DNA from: Dyella terrae
GTDB lineage: Bacteria > Pseudomonadota > Gammaproteobacteria > Xanthomonadales > Rhodanobacteraceae
DNA: 64,000 bases
Assembly: GCF_022394535.1 (NCBI RefSeq)
Contig: NZ_CP089414.1
Coordinates: 3,348,001 to 3,412,000, forward strand
Reading direction: 5' to 3'
The notes beneath the pieces are model-generated. The model made no database searches. It saw only the letters and a program-made list of their open reading frames with translations, and was not told the DNA's origin. Below, one piece after another: positions 19,954 through 30,600 of the stretch; positions within the stretch are counted from its first letter, which is position 1; each line of letters begins with the position of its first letter. Position numbers and translations under genes: made by a program.

Positions 19954-21162
19954 TCAGGCTCCGCCGATATTGATACCTGCCGCAAACAATGTGCACAGCA
20001 GCCCCATCGAGAGCGCAAAAAAAGCAATGAGTAGCTGGCCAAGACGCGGTCGCTGCTCAGTCCACACCGCAAGGGCCACGTAAACACCCGGCGCCACACC
20101 CAGATAACGCGTGATCGAGATCAGCGTTCCCGTTGAAAGTGGCGCAAGCAAAGTCAGCAGCGTAAACACGGCCAGATCACGCCAACCCTTGCGCCAGCAG
20201 GTAACTGCACTGCAGAACCCGATAGCAACCATCACAAAGTGCAGCATCTTGGGGTTCCACGGCACCGCCACCTTAAGGGGGCGATGCAGGTAGTCCAGCA
20301 GGGCGACCCAAGGCGCCGTCGGCTCCCTCCCCCAGGTGATCTGTATATCTTTGAAAGCCGTCGGGTTGCCCGTCGTAGCCCAGAGATACGCCATAAAGGC
20401 GAGCGTGCCCAAGACGATGGGGGCGAGCTTAATCAGATCAGCCACACGTCGCTCGCCACGCCACCACGCCAGAAACAGGGCTGGTAGCAGAAACAACCCA
20501 TTGAAGCGCGTCGCACTGCTTAACATGCCGGCAAAGCCAGCCAGCCACCAACGTTGGCTGCGAGCCGCCAGATACGCGAGGGTAGTCATGGCGAAAAACA
20601 GCGCCTCGGTCTGTGGCAGCGACATGAAGTAGCTCGTCGGCCAAAAGCAGGCGAACAGCACGGCGCCGTCGGCCGCCTTGTCCGAGCTCGTCAATTTGCT
20701 GGTCAGATGCCACAGCAGGCTTAAACCGGCCAGCGCTAACAGGTTGGACAACAGCATGCCTGACCAGACCCACTCTCCAGTCGTCGTAGCGGCAGCCATC
20801 CACAATATCGGGTGCAGCGGGAAGAACGCCCAATTGGCCTGCTTTGTCGTATCAAAAGGCCGGTGCTCATAGCCAGTCTTCGCGATGCTGATGTACCACC
20901 CTGCGTCATTAGCCAGTGCGACACCCGACAGCCCGTTCGATACGGCTTCAGCATTCAACTTGATGGTGATGTTGTCATCGCGCGCCCACTGCTCGATGGG
21001 AACGCGCGCCACCAAAGGCACAGCCGTGAAGATCAACACCATGATCAAGCGGGAAATAATGAATGGAACCAGCGTGCGCCTGAGGCCCTTTGGCAAGGTT
21101 GACCGGAACCGGGCCAGAGGCTGCATCAATGAACCTACGGGCAAAGCAAACAACTTCATCAA
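19954..21162 (-). CDS. PIG-V-like membrane glycosyltransferase
   Basis: A 402-aa protein with about ten membrane helices resembling GPI mannosyltransferase 2 (PIG-V) and bacterial GT-C relatives. The first extracytoplasmic loop contains NDAGWYISIAKTGYEH, the usual place of GT-C catalytic acidic residues, followed by NWAFFPLHPILW and CFWPTSYFMSLPQTEALFF, both typical of PIG-V-like bacterial proteins. The donor is probably a polyprenyl-phosphate sugar; the acceptor is unknown. The neighbouring uppP also serves polyprenyl-phosphate metabolism, but the two are divergent and may be unrelated. Confidence 0.75.
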   Translation of the reverse strand: MMKLFALPVGSLMQPLARFRSTLPKGLRRTLVPFIISRLIMVLIFTAVPLVARVPIEQWARDDNITIKLNAEAVSNGLSGVALANDAGWYISIAKTGYEHRPFDTTKQANWAFFPLHPILWMAAATTTGEWVWSGMLLSNLLALAGLSLLWHLTSKLTSSDKAADGAVLFACFWPTSYFMSLPQTEALFFAMTTLAYLAARSQRWWLAGFAGMLSSATRFNGLFLLPALFLAWWRGERRVADLIKLAPIVLGTLAFMAYLWATTGNPTAFKDIQITWGREPTAPWVALLDYLHRPLKVAVPWNPKMLHFVMVAIGFCSAVTCWRKGWRDLAVFTLLTLLAPLSTGTLISITRYLGVAPGVYVALAVWTEQRPRLGQLLIAFFALSMGLLCTLFAAGINIGGA

Positions 21163-21492
21163 AATCGCATCCTGCTTATAAGCAAACGTGACATCTCAAG
21201 CTTCCATTACAACAACGATTTGCCCTGACGGCATCTGCCGCAACAAGGTATTCAAACACTCCCAGGGCCGGCGTGAGACAAATAATCCCATCCCGGCGTC
21301 TACCGTCGGCGACAAAAATGACGCAGCAGCCGGGAACCCTGAGGCCAGGCTGGCTCGGCACCCGGCGCCGCTTTGGGGCTCGAGATTAACTTTACGGGCG
21401 CTCTCTCCAGCGCGTGACATGCCACACCCATGCCGTAAGCTATGCCGCTTGGCGCCGAGAGCCCCGGCGCGGGGCAATCTACCGGAGTTTTC
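21163..21492. other. 330-bp divergent intergenic region
   Basis: No coding frame stands out. It must hold the promoters of the glycosyltransferase (minus) and uppP (plus). A short GC-rich hairpin (GCGCCG / CGGCGC, about 21451-21470) lies just before the uppP ribosome-binding site; I see no other repeat or conserved operator. Confidence 0.5.
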
Positions 21493-22290
21493 GTGAGCGA
21501 CCTAATCAACGTCATCCTGCTCGGCATCATCGAAGGCATCACCGAGTTCCTCCCCATTTCCAGCACGGGCCATCTGCTCATCGCCGAGAAATTCGGCCTG
21601 GGCGAACGCTCGGACCTGTTCAATGTGGGCATCCAGGCGGGTGCGATCCTGGCGGTGACCTTTATCTATTGGGGCCGCATCTGGCAGCTTTTCACGCAGT
21701 GGCGTGATCCGGCCAATCGCGACTATCTGGCCAAGTTGTTCGTGGCTTTCATGATCACGGCGGTACTCGGCTTCATCGCCGTGAAGCTCGGCTTCAAGCT
21801 GCCCGAGGCGGTGACGCCGGTGGCGTGGGCGCTGGTGATCGGCGGCATTTGGATGCTCGCGGCCGAACGCCTCGCCGCGCGCCAGCCCGATCGCACGCAG
21901 GTGACGTGGCGCGTGGCGATCCTGGTTGGCTTTGCGCAAATGGTGGCGGGCATTTTCCCGGGCACCTCGCGCTCGGCGGCCACCATCTTCACCGCCATGC
22001 TTGCCGGCACCAGCAACCGCGCGGCGGCAACGGAGTTCGCTTTCCTGGTCGGCATTCCCACTATGTATGCCGCGACCGGCTACGAGCTGCTGAAGGTGGT
22101 CAAGGAAGGCGGCGTTCACCATGAAGACTGGAGTGCCTTCGGCGTCGGCTTCGTGGTATCGGCCATCGTCGCCTTTGTGGCGGTGAAGTGGCTGCTCGGC
22201 TATATCCGTAGCCATCGCTTCACGCCGTTCGCGATCTACCGCATCGTGCTGGGCATCGCGCTGCTGCTGCTGATTCCCGCCGGCGCATGA
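21493..22290 (+). CDS. uppP: Undecaprenyl-diphosphatase
   Basis: Inner-membrane phosphatase (BacA/UppP) that recycles undecaprenyl pyrophosphate for peptidoglycan and other envelope polymers and gives low-level bacitracin resistance. The 265-aa protein has both signature blocks, EGITEFLPISSTGHL near the N-terminus and FPGTSRSAATI in the middle, and about eight membrane segments. The GTG start at 21493 is chosen because GGAG lies 5 nt upstream and the protein then begins at the conserved SDLINVILLGIIEG. Confidence 0.95.
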   Translation: MSDLINVILLGIIEGITEFLPISSTGHLLIAEKFGLGERSDLFNVGIQAGAILAVTFIYWGRIWQLFTQWRDPANRDYLAKLFVAFMITAVLGFIAVKLGFKLPEAVTPVAWALVIGGIWMLAAERLAARQPDRTQVTWRVAILVGFAQMVAGIFPGTSRSAATIFTAMLAGTSNRAAATEFAFLVGIPTMYAATGYELLKVVKEGGVHHEDWSAFGVGFVVSAIVAFVAVKWLLGYIRSHRFTPFAIYRIVLGIALLLLIPAGA

Positions 22291-22336
22291 CGGAACCGTG
22301 CGAGGATGAGGTCTGCACACTGACCTTCGTCCTCGC

Positions 22337-23902
22337 ATGAGCGCCCTGCACTATCGCCTGCTGGACCTTACTATCGATGTGGAACGCCAGCGTGTTACCC
22401 GCGATGGTGTGACGGTGGATGTGCAGGGCCTTTCGTTCCGATTGCTGGCTTGCTTGCTGCGCCACGGCGTAGACGTGGTGGACTTCGATACGCTGATTGC
22501 CGAAGTCTGGGCACCTGCTGTCGTCAACGAAGAAACCGTCACGCAGCGCGTGAAGCTGTTGCGCCAGTTGCTGGGTGATGACGGACGTTCGCCGAGTTAC
22601 ATCCGCTCCGTGCGCGGACGCGGCTATCAGTTGTGCGAGATGCCGCAGGTGGTCGAAAGCGTCCGCCCCACGACATCCGTCACCTCACTGCGGTGGATGG
22701 TTCCGGCCATCGCGGTGCTCGTCATCGCCATCGTGGGATTCGCCTGGTGGCTTGCATCACCGCGACCTTCCCGGCCATCCGCATCGCAGGAACTGGTGCA
22801 ACGCGCGAACTACTACGCCGGCATCGGACAACGCGACAACAACGAACGCGCCATTGCGCTGTATCAACAGGCGCTGGCCGCATCTCCCGAAGATCGCGAC
22901 GCACGGATCGGCCTCAGCCGCGCTTACAGCGCACGCGTCTGCCTCTACAACTTTCCCTATCAGTGGGCGCAACAAGCGCAGAAGCTGGCCGACGAGGCCG
23001 TGTCCATCGAATCAGCGCGCGCTTCCGCTTGGTCGGCGCTGGGCTATGCGCGCGATTGCCTGGGCGACATCGACGCAGCCACTAAAGCCTATGAGAAAGC
23101 CTTCACTCTCGATCCAGGCGATGATGCCAGCCGTGCGTCGGTGGCCTATCTCTATCAGGAACGGGGACGACTCGACGAAGCGCTCCGTACCAACCTGGAC
23201 ATGCACGGCGATGCGTCTCGCGTGCGCTTCCGCGAGGTACAGATCGCCCGCGAGATGGCGCTGCTGGGTTTTGACGAAGAGGCGGGAAAGCGCCTTGCGC
23301 GCAGTTTCCAGCTTTATCCCGACAACGTGTTCTCCAACATCGCGTGGCCGCGCCACCTGTTCCTGCATGGTCGCCTCGTAGAAGCACAACAGGCGCTGGA
23401 CGAAGCGCTGACGCGCAATACTCCCCATGTGGAGTTGTACGTACTGCAAGGTGAACTGGCTATGCTTCGCAACGATCGCATCGCGGCACTGGCGGCATTC
23501 ACGCATGCACAGCAGTTGCGCCCTCAGATGGGATTACCGGGGTCGCTAGTAGGTCTCTACGGCGCGAATACACCGGACGAAAGCTGGTTCGCCACACGCA
23601 TCGCTTCCGTGCGCAACGAAGCGGCGCACCACACGCTGTATCCAGGCGAATGGCTCGAGCTCGCGATGCTGCTGCAAGCGCAGGGGCACCGGGACGCTGC
23701 ACTCGATGCCGTACAAACGAGCGTACAGAACGGCTATAGCGACAGTGCGTACCTTCAGGTGTCGCCGCTGCTCAAACCTCTGTCATCCGATCCACGCTTC
23801 GCAGCGGCGATCGAGTCGATCAACCGCCGCGTGGCAGAACAGAGGCAACGCGTGCTCGCGGCGGCGTGGTGCCCGCCCGAGTTACGCCAGACATCGCCCT
23901 GA
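22337..23902 (+). CDS. CadC-like transmembrane regulator with TPR domain
   Basis: A 521-aa one-component regulator. An OmpR/PhoB-type winged helix occupies residues 1-102 (LSFRLLACLLRHGVDVV; YIRSVRGRGYQL), followed by a single membrane helix at 120-140 and a periplasmic TPR array (about 160-510) with repeats such as ALYQQALAASPEDRDARIG and AYEKAFTLDPGDDA. This is the CadC/ToxR layout, in which the periplasmic part senses and the tethered DNA-binding domain acts at the membrane. It follows uppP by 46 nt and may be partly co-transcribed. The target genes cannot be told from the sequence. Confidence 0.85.
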   Translation: MSALHYRLLDLTIDVERQRVTRDGVTVDVQGLSFRLLACLLRHGVDVVDFDTLIAEVWAPAVVNEETVTQRVKLLRQLLGDDGRSPSYIRSVRGRGYQLCEMPQVVESVRPTTSVTSLRWMVPAIAVLVIAIVGFAWWLASPRPSRPSASQELVQRANYYAGIGQRDNNERAIALYQQALAASPEDRDARIGLSRAYSARVCLYNFPYQWAQQAQKLADEAVSIESARASAWSALGYARDCLGDIDAATKAYEKAFTLDPGDDASRASVAYLYQERGRLDEALRTNLDMHGDASRVRFREVQIAREMALLGFDEEAGKRLARSFQLYPDNVFSNIAWPRHLFLHGRLVEAQQALDEALTRNTPHVELYVLQGELAMLRNDRIAALAAFTHAQQLRPQMGLPGSLVGLYGANTPDESWFATRIASVRNEAAHHTLYPGEWLELAMLLQAQGHRDAALDAVQTSVQNGYSDSAYLQVSPLLKPLSSDPRFAAAIESINRRVAEQRQRVLAAAWCPPELRQTSP

Positions 23903-23907
23903 CGCAC

Positions 23908-25026
23908 TTACGGCAATGCTTTCAGCACGTATTCGCGAAAGATCTCCTGCGATTGCGCGTGGGCATTGCGCTGGTTGTAGGCCGTACTGGTGATCACCGC
24001 GACCAGTTGCTGCGACGGCATCACCAACACGTAGTTGCCGCCATTGCCAGACATGGCCCACGCCACCTGCTCAGTGCCGTGTACGGGAAAGCGGAAGCAC
24101 CACCACAGATAACCGTAGTCGGCATCCTCGCGCGCTTGTGCATGCGGTGTCAGCATCTGCTTGATCCAGGCTGCCGATATCACTTGTCGCCCCTGCCAGC
24201 GGCCTTCGTCCAGCGCTAGCTCGCCCAGCTTGGCCAGATCGCGGCTGCGGTAGCGTGTCCCTCCACCGCCCATGCCGATGCCCAATGGGGACTGGTTCCA
24301 CTGCACGTCGGTAATGCCGAGTGGTTTCTCCAAGGCTTCCGCGGCGAACGCGCCGAGGCTCTTCTGCGTTACGCGCTCGACGACGGCGCCCAGAGTGAAC
24401 GCGCCCGCCGTGCAGTAGGAGAAGGCGCGGCCGTACGGGCTATCTTTCGGCTTGCTCATCCAGGGTGCGAAGCCTTTGATCGGCAGGTCCAGCGCAAATT
24501 GCAGCCAATCCTCGCTGACATACATACGCTCCTCATTGCCGCTGGAGAATGCATTGTCGTCGTCGCATTCCCACAGGGAACTCATGGTGAGCAGATCTTC
24601 GAGGGTGATGGCTTGCTTGCGCGGGTCCGGATGCTGCAAGGGCTGCTTGTCCGGGAAGAAATCGTAGACACGCGCGTGTATGTCCGGGATCAGGCCGCGA
24701 TCGATCGCCGCTCCCACCAGCAACGCGGTCACGCTCTTGCTGGCGGAGCGCACGTCGTTGAGTCGCCCCTCTTCGCCGCCATTGAAGTAACCCTCGTAGA
24801 CCAGCTTGCCGCGCTGGGCGATCAGGACACTGGTGATGCCCTTGTAGCCAGCATCGCCCAGCTTCGCTTCCATCGCGGTTAGCGACGCCATGTTCCAGTG
24901 GGCGGCCCGTGCGTCGGTCACCCGCCAGCCATCGTCGCGGGCAAGCGGTGGCTGATAGTCGGCCAGGGCGAGGGTCGGAATGGCCAGCGTCAGCGCCAGT
25001 AGCCATCGCGTGCAAAGTGAAGCCAT
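23908..25026 (-). CDS. Exported serine hydrolase, class C beta-lactamase family
   Basis: A 372-aa periplasmic protein of the penicillin-binding/beta-lactamase (pfam Beta-lactamase) superfamily. The ATG at 25026, with GGAG upstream, opens a signal peptide ending TLALA. The active-site SxxK is SASK within DVRSASKSVTALL, and the YxN-like motif is probably FSYCTAG. A Gly-rich GMGGGGTRYRSRDLA segment follows. Such proteins are usually esterases or D-amino-acid peptidases rather than antibiotic hydrolases. It converges on the CadC-like gene with 5 nt between stops. Confidence 0.85.
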   Translation of the reverse strand: MASLCTRWLLALTLAIPTLALADYQPPLARDDGWRVTDARAAHWNMASLTAMEAKLGDAGYKGITSVLIAQRGKLVYEGYFNGGEEGRLNDVRSASKSVTALLVGAAIDRGLIPDIHARVYDFFPDKQPLQHPDPRKQAITLEDLLTMSSLWECDDDNAFSSGNEERMYVSEDWLQFALDLPIKGFAPWMSKPKDSPYGRAFSYCTAGAFTLGAVVERVTQKSLGAFAAEALEKPLGITDVQWNQSPLGIGMGGGGTRYRSRDLAKLGELALDEGRWQGRQVISAAWIKQMLTPHAQAREDADYGYLWWCFRFPVHGTEQVAWAMSGNGGNYVLVMPSQQLVAVITSTAYNQRNAHAQSQEIFREYVLKALP

Positions 25027-25136
25027 GGTTTCAACTCCGTGGAAGGACGGAGCCAAGCCCAGCAGCACGCCGAATGAAGCGTCGGAAAGGCGAATGAAGA
25101 ATCATGAAGGGCCGTCGAAACAAGCCCTTGCAAGGG

Positions 25137-26087
25137 TCAGGCGCTCAGCCGCTCCGGCACCACCGACACCATCGGCTTCTTGTGCTTGCCCGGTTCGTTG
25201 GTCTGCTCGAACACTTCGCGCACCCATTCGATGAAGGCCTGCACGCGGGCGGACAGGTGCTTCTTCTGCGGATAGACGATCCACACCGGCTTGCCGGTGG
25301 AAATGGTGTCCGTCATCACCTGCTCGAGCTTGCCGATATCGAGCATGCAGGCAGCGATCACGTTCGGCGCCTGGGTGATGCCCAGGCCGGAGACCACTGC
25401 CTGGATCACCGATTCGGCGTCATTGATCAGTAAGTGCGCATCGATATCCACACCCACCTGCCCACTCGGCGTATCGAACTGCCACTGACGAGGCCGGCCA
25501 TTGGGCTGCACGTAGTTGATGCAACGATGATTCTTCAGATCCTCGATGCTCTGCGGAGCACCGTGCATGGCCAGGTAGTCCGGCGAGGCCAGGATCACAT
25601 TGCGCAGGTAGCCAATCTTGCGGGCGATCAGGCTGGAGTCTTCCAGCGGGCCCACACGCACCGCGCAATCGATGCCTTCCTCGTTGAGGTCGTAGGGGTA
25701 ATCGCACATCGACAGCTCCAACCGGATATCCGGATAGCGCTGCTCGAATTCCGCCAGCCTGGGGATGATCACCGTGCGGCCTACGGCGGCCGGCGCACCG
25801 ATGCGCAACTTGCCGGTTGGCTTGCGGCTGGCGTAGCCCAGGGCCTCGGTCGCCTCGGCCAGATCGGCGAGGATTTCCTTGCAACGTGCATGGAACGAGG
25901 CACCATCGTCGGTCAAACGCAGCGAACGTGTGGAGCGGAACAACAGCCGGGCCCCAAGCTGTTCTTCCAGGCGCGACACCGCGCGGCTGACCCCGGAGGG
26001 GGTCATGCCCAACTGGGCGGCGGCGGCGGCGAAGCTCTTGGCCTCGACCACGCGGACAAACGCGGAGATTGCGGCAAAGTCTTCCAT
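25137..26087 (-). CDS. LysR-family regulator divergent from the RND pump
   Basis: A 316-aa LysR-type regulator with N-terminal HTH (AAAAAQLGMTPSGVSRAVSRLEEQ cut to its core TPSGVSRAVSRLE, residues 30-45) and a substrate-binding domain (LRIGAPAAVGRTVIIPRLAEF). It belongs to the CrgA-like subgroup (FLRSTRSLRLTDDG-type linker). It is divergent from the efflux operon at 26234 with a perfect palindrome at 26110-26124 between them, a MexT/BpeT-like arrangement that suggests effector-dependent activation of the pump and autoregulation. Confidence 0.9.
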   Translation of the reverse strand: MEDFAAISAFVRVVEAKSFAAAAAQLGMTPSGVSRAVSRLEEQLGARLLFRSTRSLRLTDDGASFHARCKEILADLAEATEALGYASRKPTGKLRIGAPAAVGRTVIIPRLAEFEQRYPDIRLELSMCDYPYDLNEEGIDCAVRVGPLEDSSLIARKIGYLRNVILASPDYLAMHGAPQSIEDLKNHRCINYVQPNGRPRQWQFDTPSGQVGVDIDAHLLINDAESVIQAVVSGLGITQAPNVIAACMLDIGKLEQVMTDTISTGKPVWIVYPQKKHLSARVQAFIEWVREVFEQTNEPGKHKKPMVSVVPERLSA

Positions 26088-26109
26088 AGGCTGGATTTTT
26101 ACCCTATTC

Positions 26110-26124
26110 GTGACTGGCAGTCAC
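26110..26124. promoter_or_regulatory. Perfect 15-bp palindrome, probable LysR operator
   Basis: GTGACTGGCAGTCAC is a perfect 7-1-7 palindrome, 22 bp upstream of the LysR gene and 110 bp upstream of the adaptor gene. LysR recognition sites are T-N11-A dyads, and this one contains TGACTGGCAGTCA. Confidence 0.6.
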
Positions 26125-26233
26125 TATTGCATTGCATCAAAAGGCATTTATTGAACTAGATGGTACACCTAATCTTCCGCTCCTGATCGTCGGGGTACCC
26201 CTACTTCGACGAGTCCAATCCAGGGAGCCCAAC

Positions 26234-27430
26234 ATGAACAAACGATGGATCCTCACCGTACTCGCCCTTGCCGCGGTGGGCGGTAGCTGGGCCTTGCTCA
26301 GCCACAGCGGTGATACCCACGCCCAGGCTGGCCCCCCGCCGGCGCCCGCCGTGACGGTGGCCCAGGTACTGGTGCGCCCCGTGGACGATGCCGACGAATT
26401 CACCGGCCGCCTGCAGGCGGTCGACACCATCCAACTGCGTCCCCGCGTGGGTGGATATGTGGACTCGGTGCACTTCAAGGAAGGGGCGATCGTGCGAAAA
26501 GGCGATCTTCTTTTCCGCATCGACCCGCGCCCCTACCAGGCCGAGGTGGATCGCCTAAGCGCCAATTTGGCCGAAGCCAAGGCCAACCAGGTGTTGGCGC
26601 AGTCCAACGGCGAGCGCGCTGACCGTCTGCTTCAGCAGCACGCCATCGCCAAGGAAGAAGCCGACCGCCAGCAGACCGCCGCACAAAGCGCCAAGGCTCA
26701 GGTGGCCTCCACCAACGCCGCGCTCGACGCCGCCAAGCTCAACCTCAACTTCACCGAGATCCGCGCGCCGATCGACGGTCGCGTGAGCAACGCGCTGGTG
26801 ACGCCGGGCAACCTGGTAACCAGCACTGACGTGCTGACCAGCGTGGTGAGCGTCGACCCGATCTACGCCTACTTCGATGTCGACGAGCACAGCTACCTGA
26901 AGTTCGATCGTCAGCGTCGCGAACACGGCAATTCGCCGCAGATCTCGATGGCATTGGCGGATGAGAAAGGGTTTCCGCATACCGGTCGCGTCGACTTTGT
27001 CGACAACCAGCTGCGCGCCGGCAGCGGCACCATCCGCCTGCGCGCGGTGTTCGACAACGCCGACGCCAGCTACACGCCGGGCCTGTACGTCCGCATCCAG
27101 CTGCGCAGCGACAGCCGCCAGCCGCGTGCGCTGGTCGACGACCGCGCCATCGGCGCCGACCTGGGCAACAAGTACGTGTACGTGGTCGACAAGGATCGCA
27201 AGGTGGAATACCGCCGCGTGGTCACCGGTCCGCTACTGGACGGCCTGCGCGTGGTTACCGAAGGTCTGGACGCCAAGGACACGGTGATCGTCAACGGACT
27301 GCAGCACGTGCGTCCGGGCGTGGAAGTGAACCCGACCAAGGTGGCGATGGAAACGCGCAGCCTCGACCCGAACAAGCAGGTAGCGATGGCCGGTGGCGCT
27401 AGCGGAAACAAGGCGGCGCAGCAGAAGTAA
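26234..27430 (+). CDS. RND efflux periplasmic adaptor (MexE/AcrA-like)
   Basis: Membrane-fusion subunit of an HAE1-type RND pump. The ATG at 26234 follows GGGAG and gives 398 aa with an N-terminal signal/anchor (LTVLALAAVGGSWALL), lipoyl half-motifs (GYVDSVHFKEGAIVRKGDLL), a helical hairpin (about 95-165), the second lipoyl half with TEIRAPIDGRVSNALVTPGN, and beta-barrel and membrane-proximal domains. No lipobox Cys is present, in keeping with MexE-type adaptors. First gene of the pump operon. Confidence 0.92.
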   Translation: MNKRWILTVLALAAVGGSWALLSHSGDTHAQAGPPPAPAVTVAQVLVRPVDDADEFTGRLQAVDTIQLRPRVGGYVDSVHFKEGAIVRKGDLLFRIDPRPYQAEVDRLSANLAEAKANQVLAQSNGERADRLLQQHAIAKEEADRQQTAAQSAKAQVASTNAALDAAKLNLNFTEIRAPIDGRVSNALVTPGNLVTSTDVLTSVVSVDPIYAYFDVDEHSYLKFDRQRREHGNSPQISMALADEKGFPHTGRVDFVDNQLRAGSGTIRLRAVFDNADASYTPGLYVRIQLRSDSRQPRALVDDRAIGADLGNKYVYVVDKDRKVEYRRVVTGPLLDGLRVVTEGLDAKDTVIVNGLQHVRPGVEVNPTKVAMETRSLDPNKQVAMAGGASGNKAAQQK

Positions 27431-27441
27431 CGGCTTTTGCC

Positions 27442-27542
27442 CGTCATTCCGGCGCAGGCCGGAATCCAGTAGCGACAACTCATGAAGGTGCTCGCGCGTA
27501 TGAGTACCACCGCTACTGGATCCCGGCCTGCGCCGGGATGAC
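27442..27542. repeat. Paired REP-like inverted repeat between adaptor and pump genes
   Basis: The arm at 27442-27472 (beginning GTCATTCCGGCGCAGGCC) and the arm at 27512-27542 are 31-nt inverted copies with two mismatches, and each arm is itself palindromic. This is the architecture of REP doublets. It lies inside the adaptor-to-pump intergenic gap of the same operon, where it could protect or terminate part of the mRNA. Confidence 0.8.
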
Positions 27543-27692
27543 GGCTTAGTTGGTTGGTTAGCAAGAAATGGACGCCCTCTCTCGTTTGAGCAGAGGGCCA
27601 GGGCCGCTTTGTCTCCGCATATCGCGAACAACGCACCCGTTAGTCCCCGCCTTACGCGGGAATGGTGCTTAAGAGCAACCAGGACGAATGCA

Positions 27693-30600
27693 ATGAAACT
27701 CGCCCAATATTTCGTGGACAGGCCAATCCTGGCTGGCGTCCTCTCCGTGCTGATCGTCATCGCGGGCAGCATTGCGCTGTTCAAGTTGCCGATCAGCGAA
27801 TACCCCGAAGTCGTGCCGCCGACCGTGGTGGTGCGTGCTTCCTATCCCGGCGCCAACCCCAAGGTGATCGCCGAAACCGTCGCTACACCGTTGGAAGAAC
27901 AGATCAACGGCGTGGAAGGCATGCTGTACACCAGCTCGCAGTCCACCAGCGACGGCCAGATGACGCTTACTGTCACCTTTGCGCTGGGCACAGACCTGGA
28001 CAACGCACAGGTGCAGGTGCAGAACCGCGTCGCGCAGGCGCAGCCGCGTTTGCCTGAGGAAGTGCAGCGCCTTGGCGTGACCACGCAGAAGAGCTCGCCC
28101 GACCTCACCATGGTGGTGCATCTGATTTCGCCGGATCAGCGCTACGACATGCTGTACCTGTCGAACTATGCGCGCCTGCACATCAAGGATCAGCTCGCCC
28201 GCCTCGATGCCGTGGGCGACGTGCAGATCTTCGGTGCTGGCGAGTACAGCATGCGCGTTTGGCTCGATCCGGATCGCCTGGCGACACGCCAGCTGACCAC
28301 GGGTGACGTGGTGCATGCGATCCAGGAGCAGAACATCACGGTGGCGGCGGGTGCGCTGAATGCGCCTCCTGGGCCGACCAACGCGGCGTTCCAGCTCAAC
28401 ATCAACACGCAGGGCCGACTGATCACTGAGGAAGACTTCCTCAACATCATCGTGCGCAAGGCCGCCGATGGCTCCTTCGTGCATCTGCGCGATGTGGCCC
28501 GTGTCGAACTGGGTGCCAACAGCTATGCGCTGCGCAGCCTGCTCAACAACCAGCCGGCCGTCGCACTGCCAATCTTCCAGCGTCCAGGCTCCAACGCCAT
28601 TCAGATCTCCGACGAAGTCCGCGGATTGATGGCGGACCTGAAGAAGGATTTCCCGCAAGGCGTCGACTACAAGATCGTCTACGACCCGACCGTGTTCGTG
28701 CGCGGTTCGATCGAGGCGGTGGTGCATACGCTGTTCGAAGCCATCTTGCTCGTCGTGTTGGTGGTGATCCTGTTCCTGCAGACGTGGCGTGCGTCGATCA
28801 TCCCGCTGGTCGCCGTGCCGGTGTCGCTGATCGGTACGTTCGCGGTGATGTTAATGGCGGGCTTCTCGCTCAACGCGTTGTCGTTGTTCGGCCTGGTGCT
28901 GGCCATCGGTATCGTGGTGGATGACGCCATCGTGGTGGTGGAGAACGTTGAGCGTCATATCGAGCATGGTTTGTCGCCCAAGGAAGCCACGCGCAAGGCG
29001 ATGAACGAAGTCACCGGGCCCATCGTGGCCACGGCGCTGGTGCTGTGCGCGGTGTTCGTGCCGGCCGCATTCATCAGCGGCCTGACGGGTCAGTTCTATC
29101 GCCAGTTCGCGCTGACCATCGCCATCTCCACGGTGATCTCGGCCTTCAACTCGCTCACGCTGAGCCCGGCGCTGTCGGCCTTGCTGCTGCAGGAACACGG
29201 CGCACCGAAGGACAAGCTGAGCCGCTTTATCGATCGTGCGTTCGGCTGGTTGTTCCGTCCCTTCAACCGCCTGTTCGTCACCAGCGCAAATCGTTATGTG
29301 GGTGGTGTGAAGCGCATCCTGCGTTCGAGCGGCATTGCACTGGTCATCTATGGCGGCCTGGTGGTGCTCGGCCTGTTCGGCTTTGCTCACGTACCAACCG
29401 GCTTCGTGCCGCCGCAGGACAAGCAGTACCTGGTGTCGTTCGCACAGTTGCCGGATGCCGCTTCGCTGGATCGTTCGGAAGACGTGATCCGCCGCATGAG
29501 TGACATCGCACTCAAGCAGCCGGGCGTGGAGAGCGCCGTCGCGTTCCCAGGCTTGTCGATCAACGGTTTCACCAACAGCACCAACTCCGGCATCGTGTTC
29601 GTGACGCTCAAGCCGTTCGAGGAGCGTCGCGATGCGTCGCTGTCGGCCGGTGCAATTACCGCAGCGCTGCAGCAGAAGTACGCGTCCATCCAGGATGCCT
29701 ACATCGCGATCTTCCCGCCTCCGCCGGTCAATGGCCTGGGCACCATCGGCGGGTTCCGCCTGCAGGTGGAAGATCGTTCGGACGCAGGCTTCGAGGAGTT
29801 GTACAAGCAGACCCAGGGCTTGATCCAGGCGAGCGCGAAGGTACCGACGCTGGCAGGGCTGTTCTCCAGCTATCAGGTGAGCGTGCCGCAGATCGATGCG
29901 GACGTGGATCGCGAAAAGGCGAAGGCAGAAGGCGTGGATCTGGCCGATGTCTACCAGACCATGCAGGCCTACCTCGGCTCACTCTACGTAAACGACTTCA
30001 ACCGCTTTGGCCGTACCTATCAGGTGAACGTGTCCGCCGAACCTGGCTATCGCCATGAAGCGAAGGACATCCTGCAACTGAAGACGCGCAGTGCCACCGG
30101 TGAAATGATTCCGCTGGGCTCGTTCCTCACCGTGAACCAAACCGTGGGTCCGGATCGCGTGCAGCACTACAACGGTTACCCGACCGCCGAGATCAATGGT
30201 GGACCGGCACCAGGCTTCAGCAGTGGCCAGGCGCAGGAGGCGATCGAGAAGTTGGCGGCGGAGAACCTGCCCAACGGCATGACCTTCGAGTGGACCGAGT
30301 TGACCTATCAGCAAATCCTTGCCGGCAATACCGCGGTGCTCGTGTTCCCCTTGTGCGTGCTGTTGGTGTTCCTGGTGCTGGCCTCGCTGTATGAAAGCCT
30401 GCTGCTGCCGCTCGCGGTGATCCTGATCGTGCCGATGGTGCTGCTGTCTGCCATCTCCGGTGTGTGGATGTCCGGTGGCGACAACAACATCTTCACGCAG
30501 ATCGGCCTGATCGTGCTGGTTGGCCTGGCGTGCAAGAACGCGATCCTGATCGTGGAGTTCGCTCGCGAAGCGCAGATCATCGAAGGCATGGACCGTACAC

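Noticed and set aside
23908..25026. Acquired AmpC beta-lactamase
   Set aside because: The SxxK motif is present, but sequence around it and the missing typical AmpC blocks fit the generic esterase/peptidase branch of the family.
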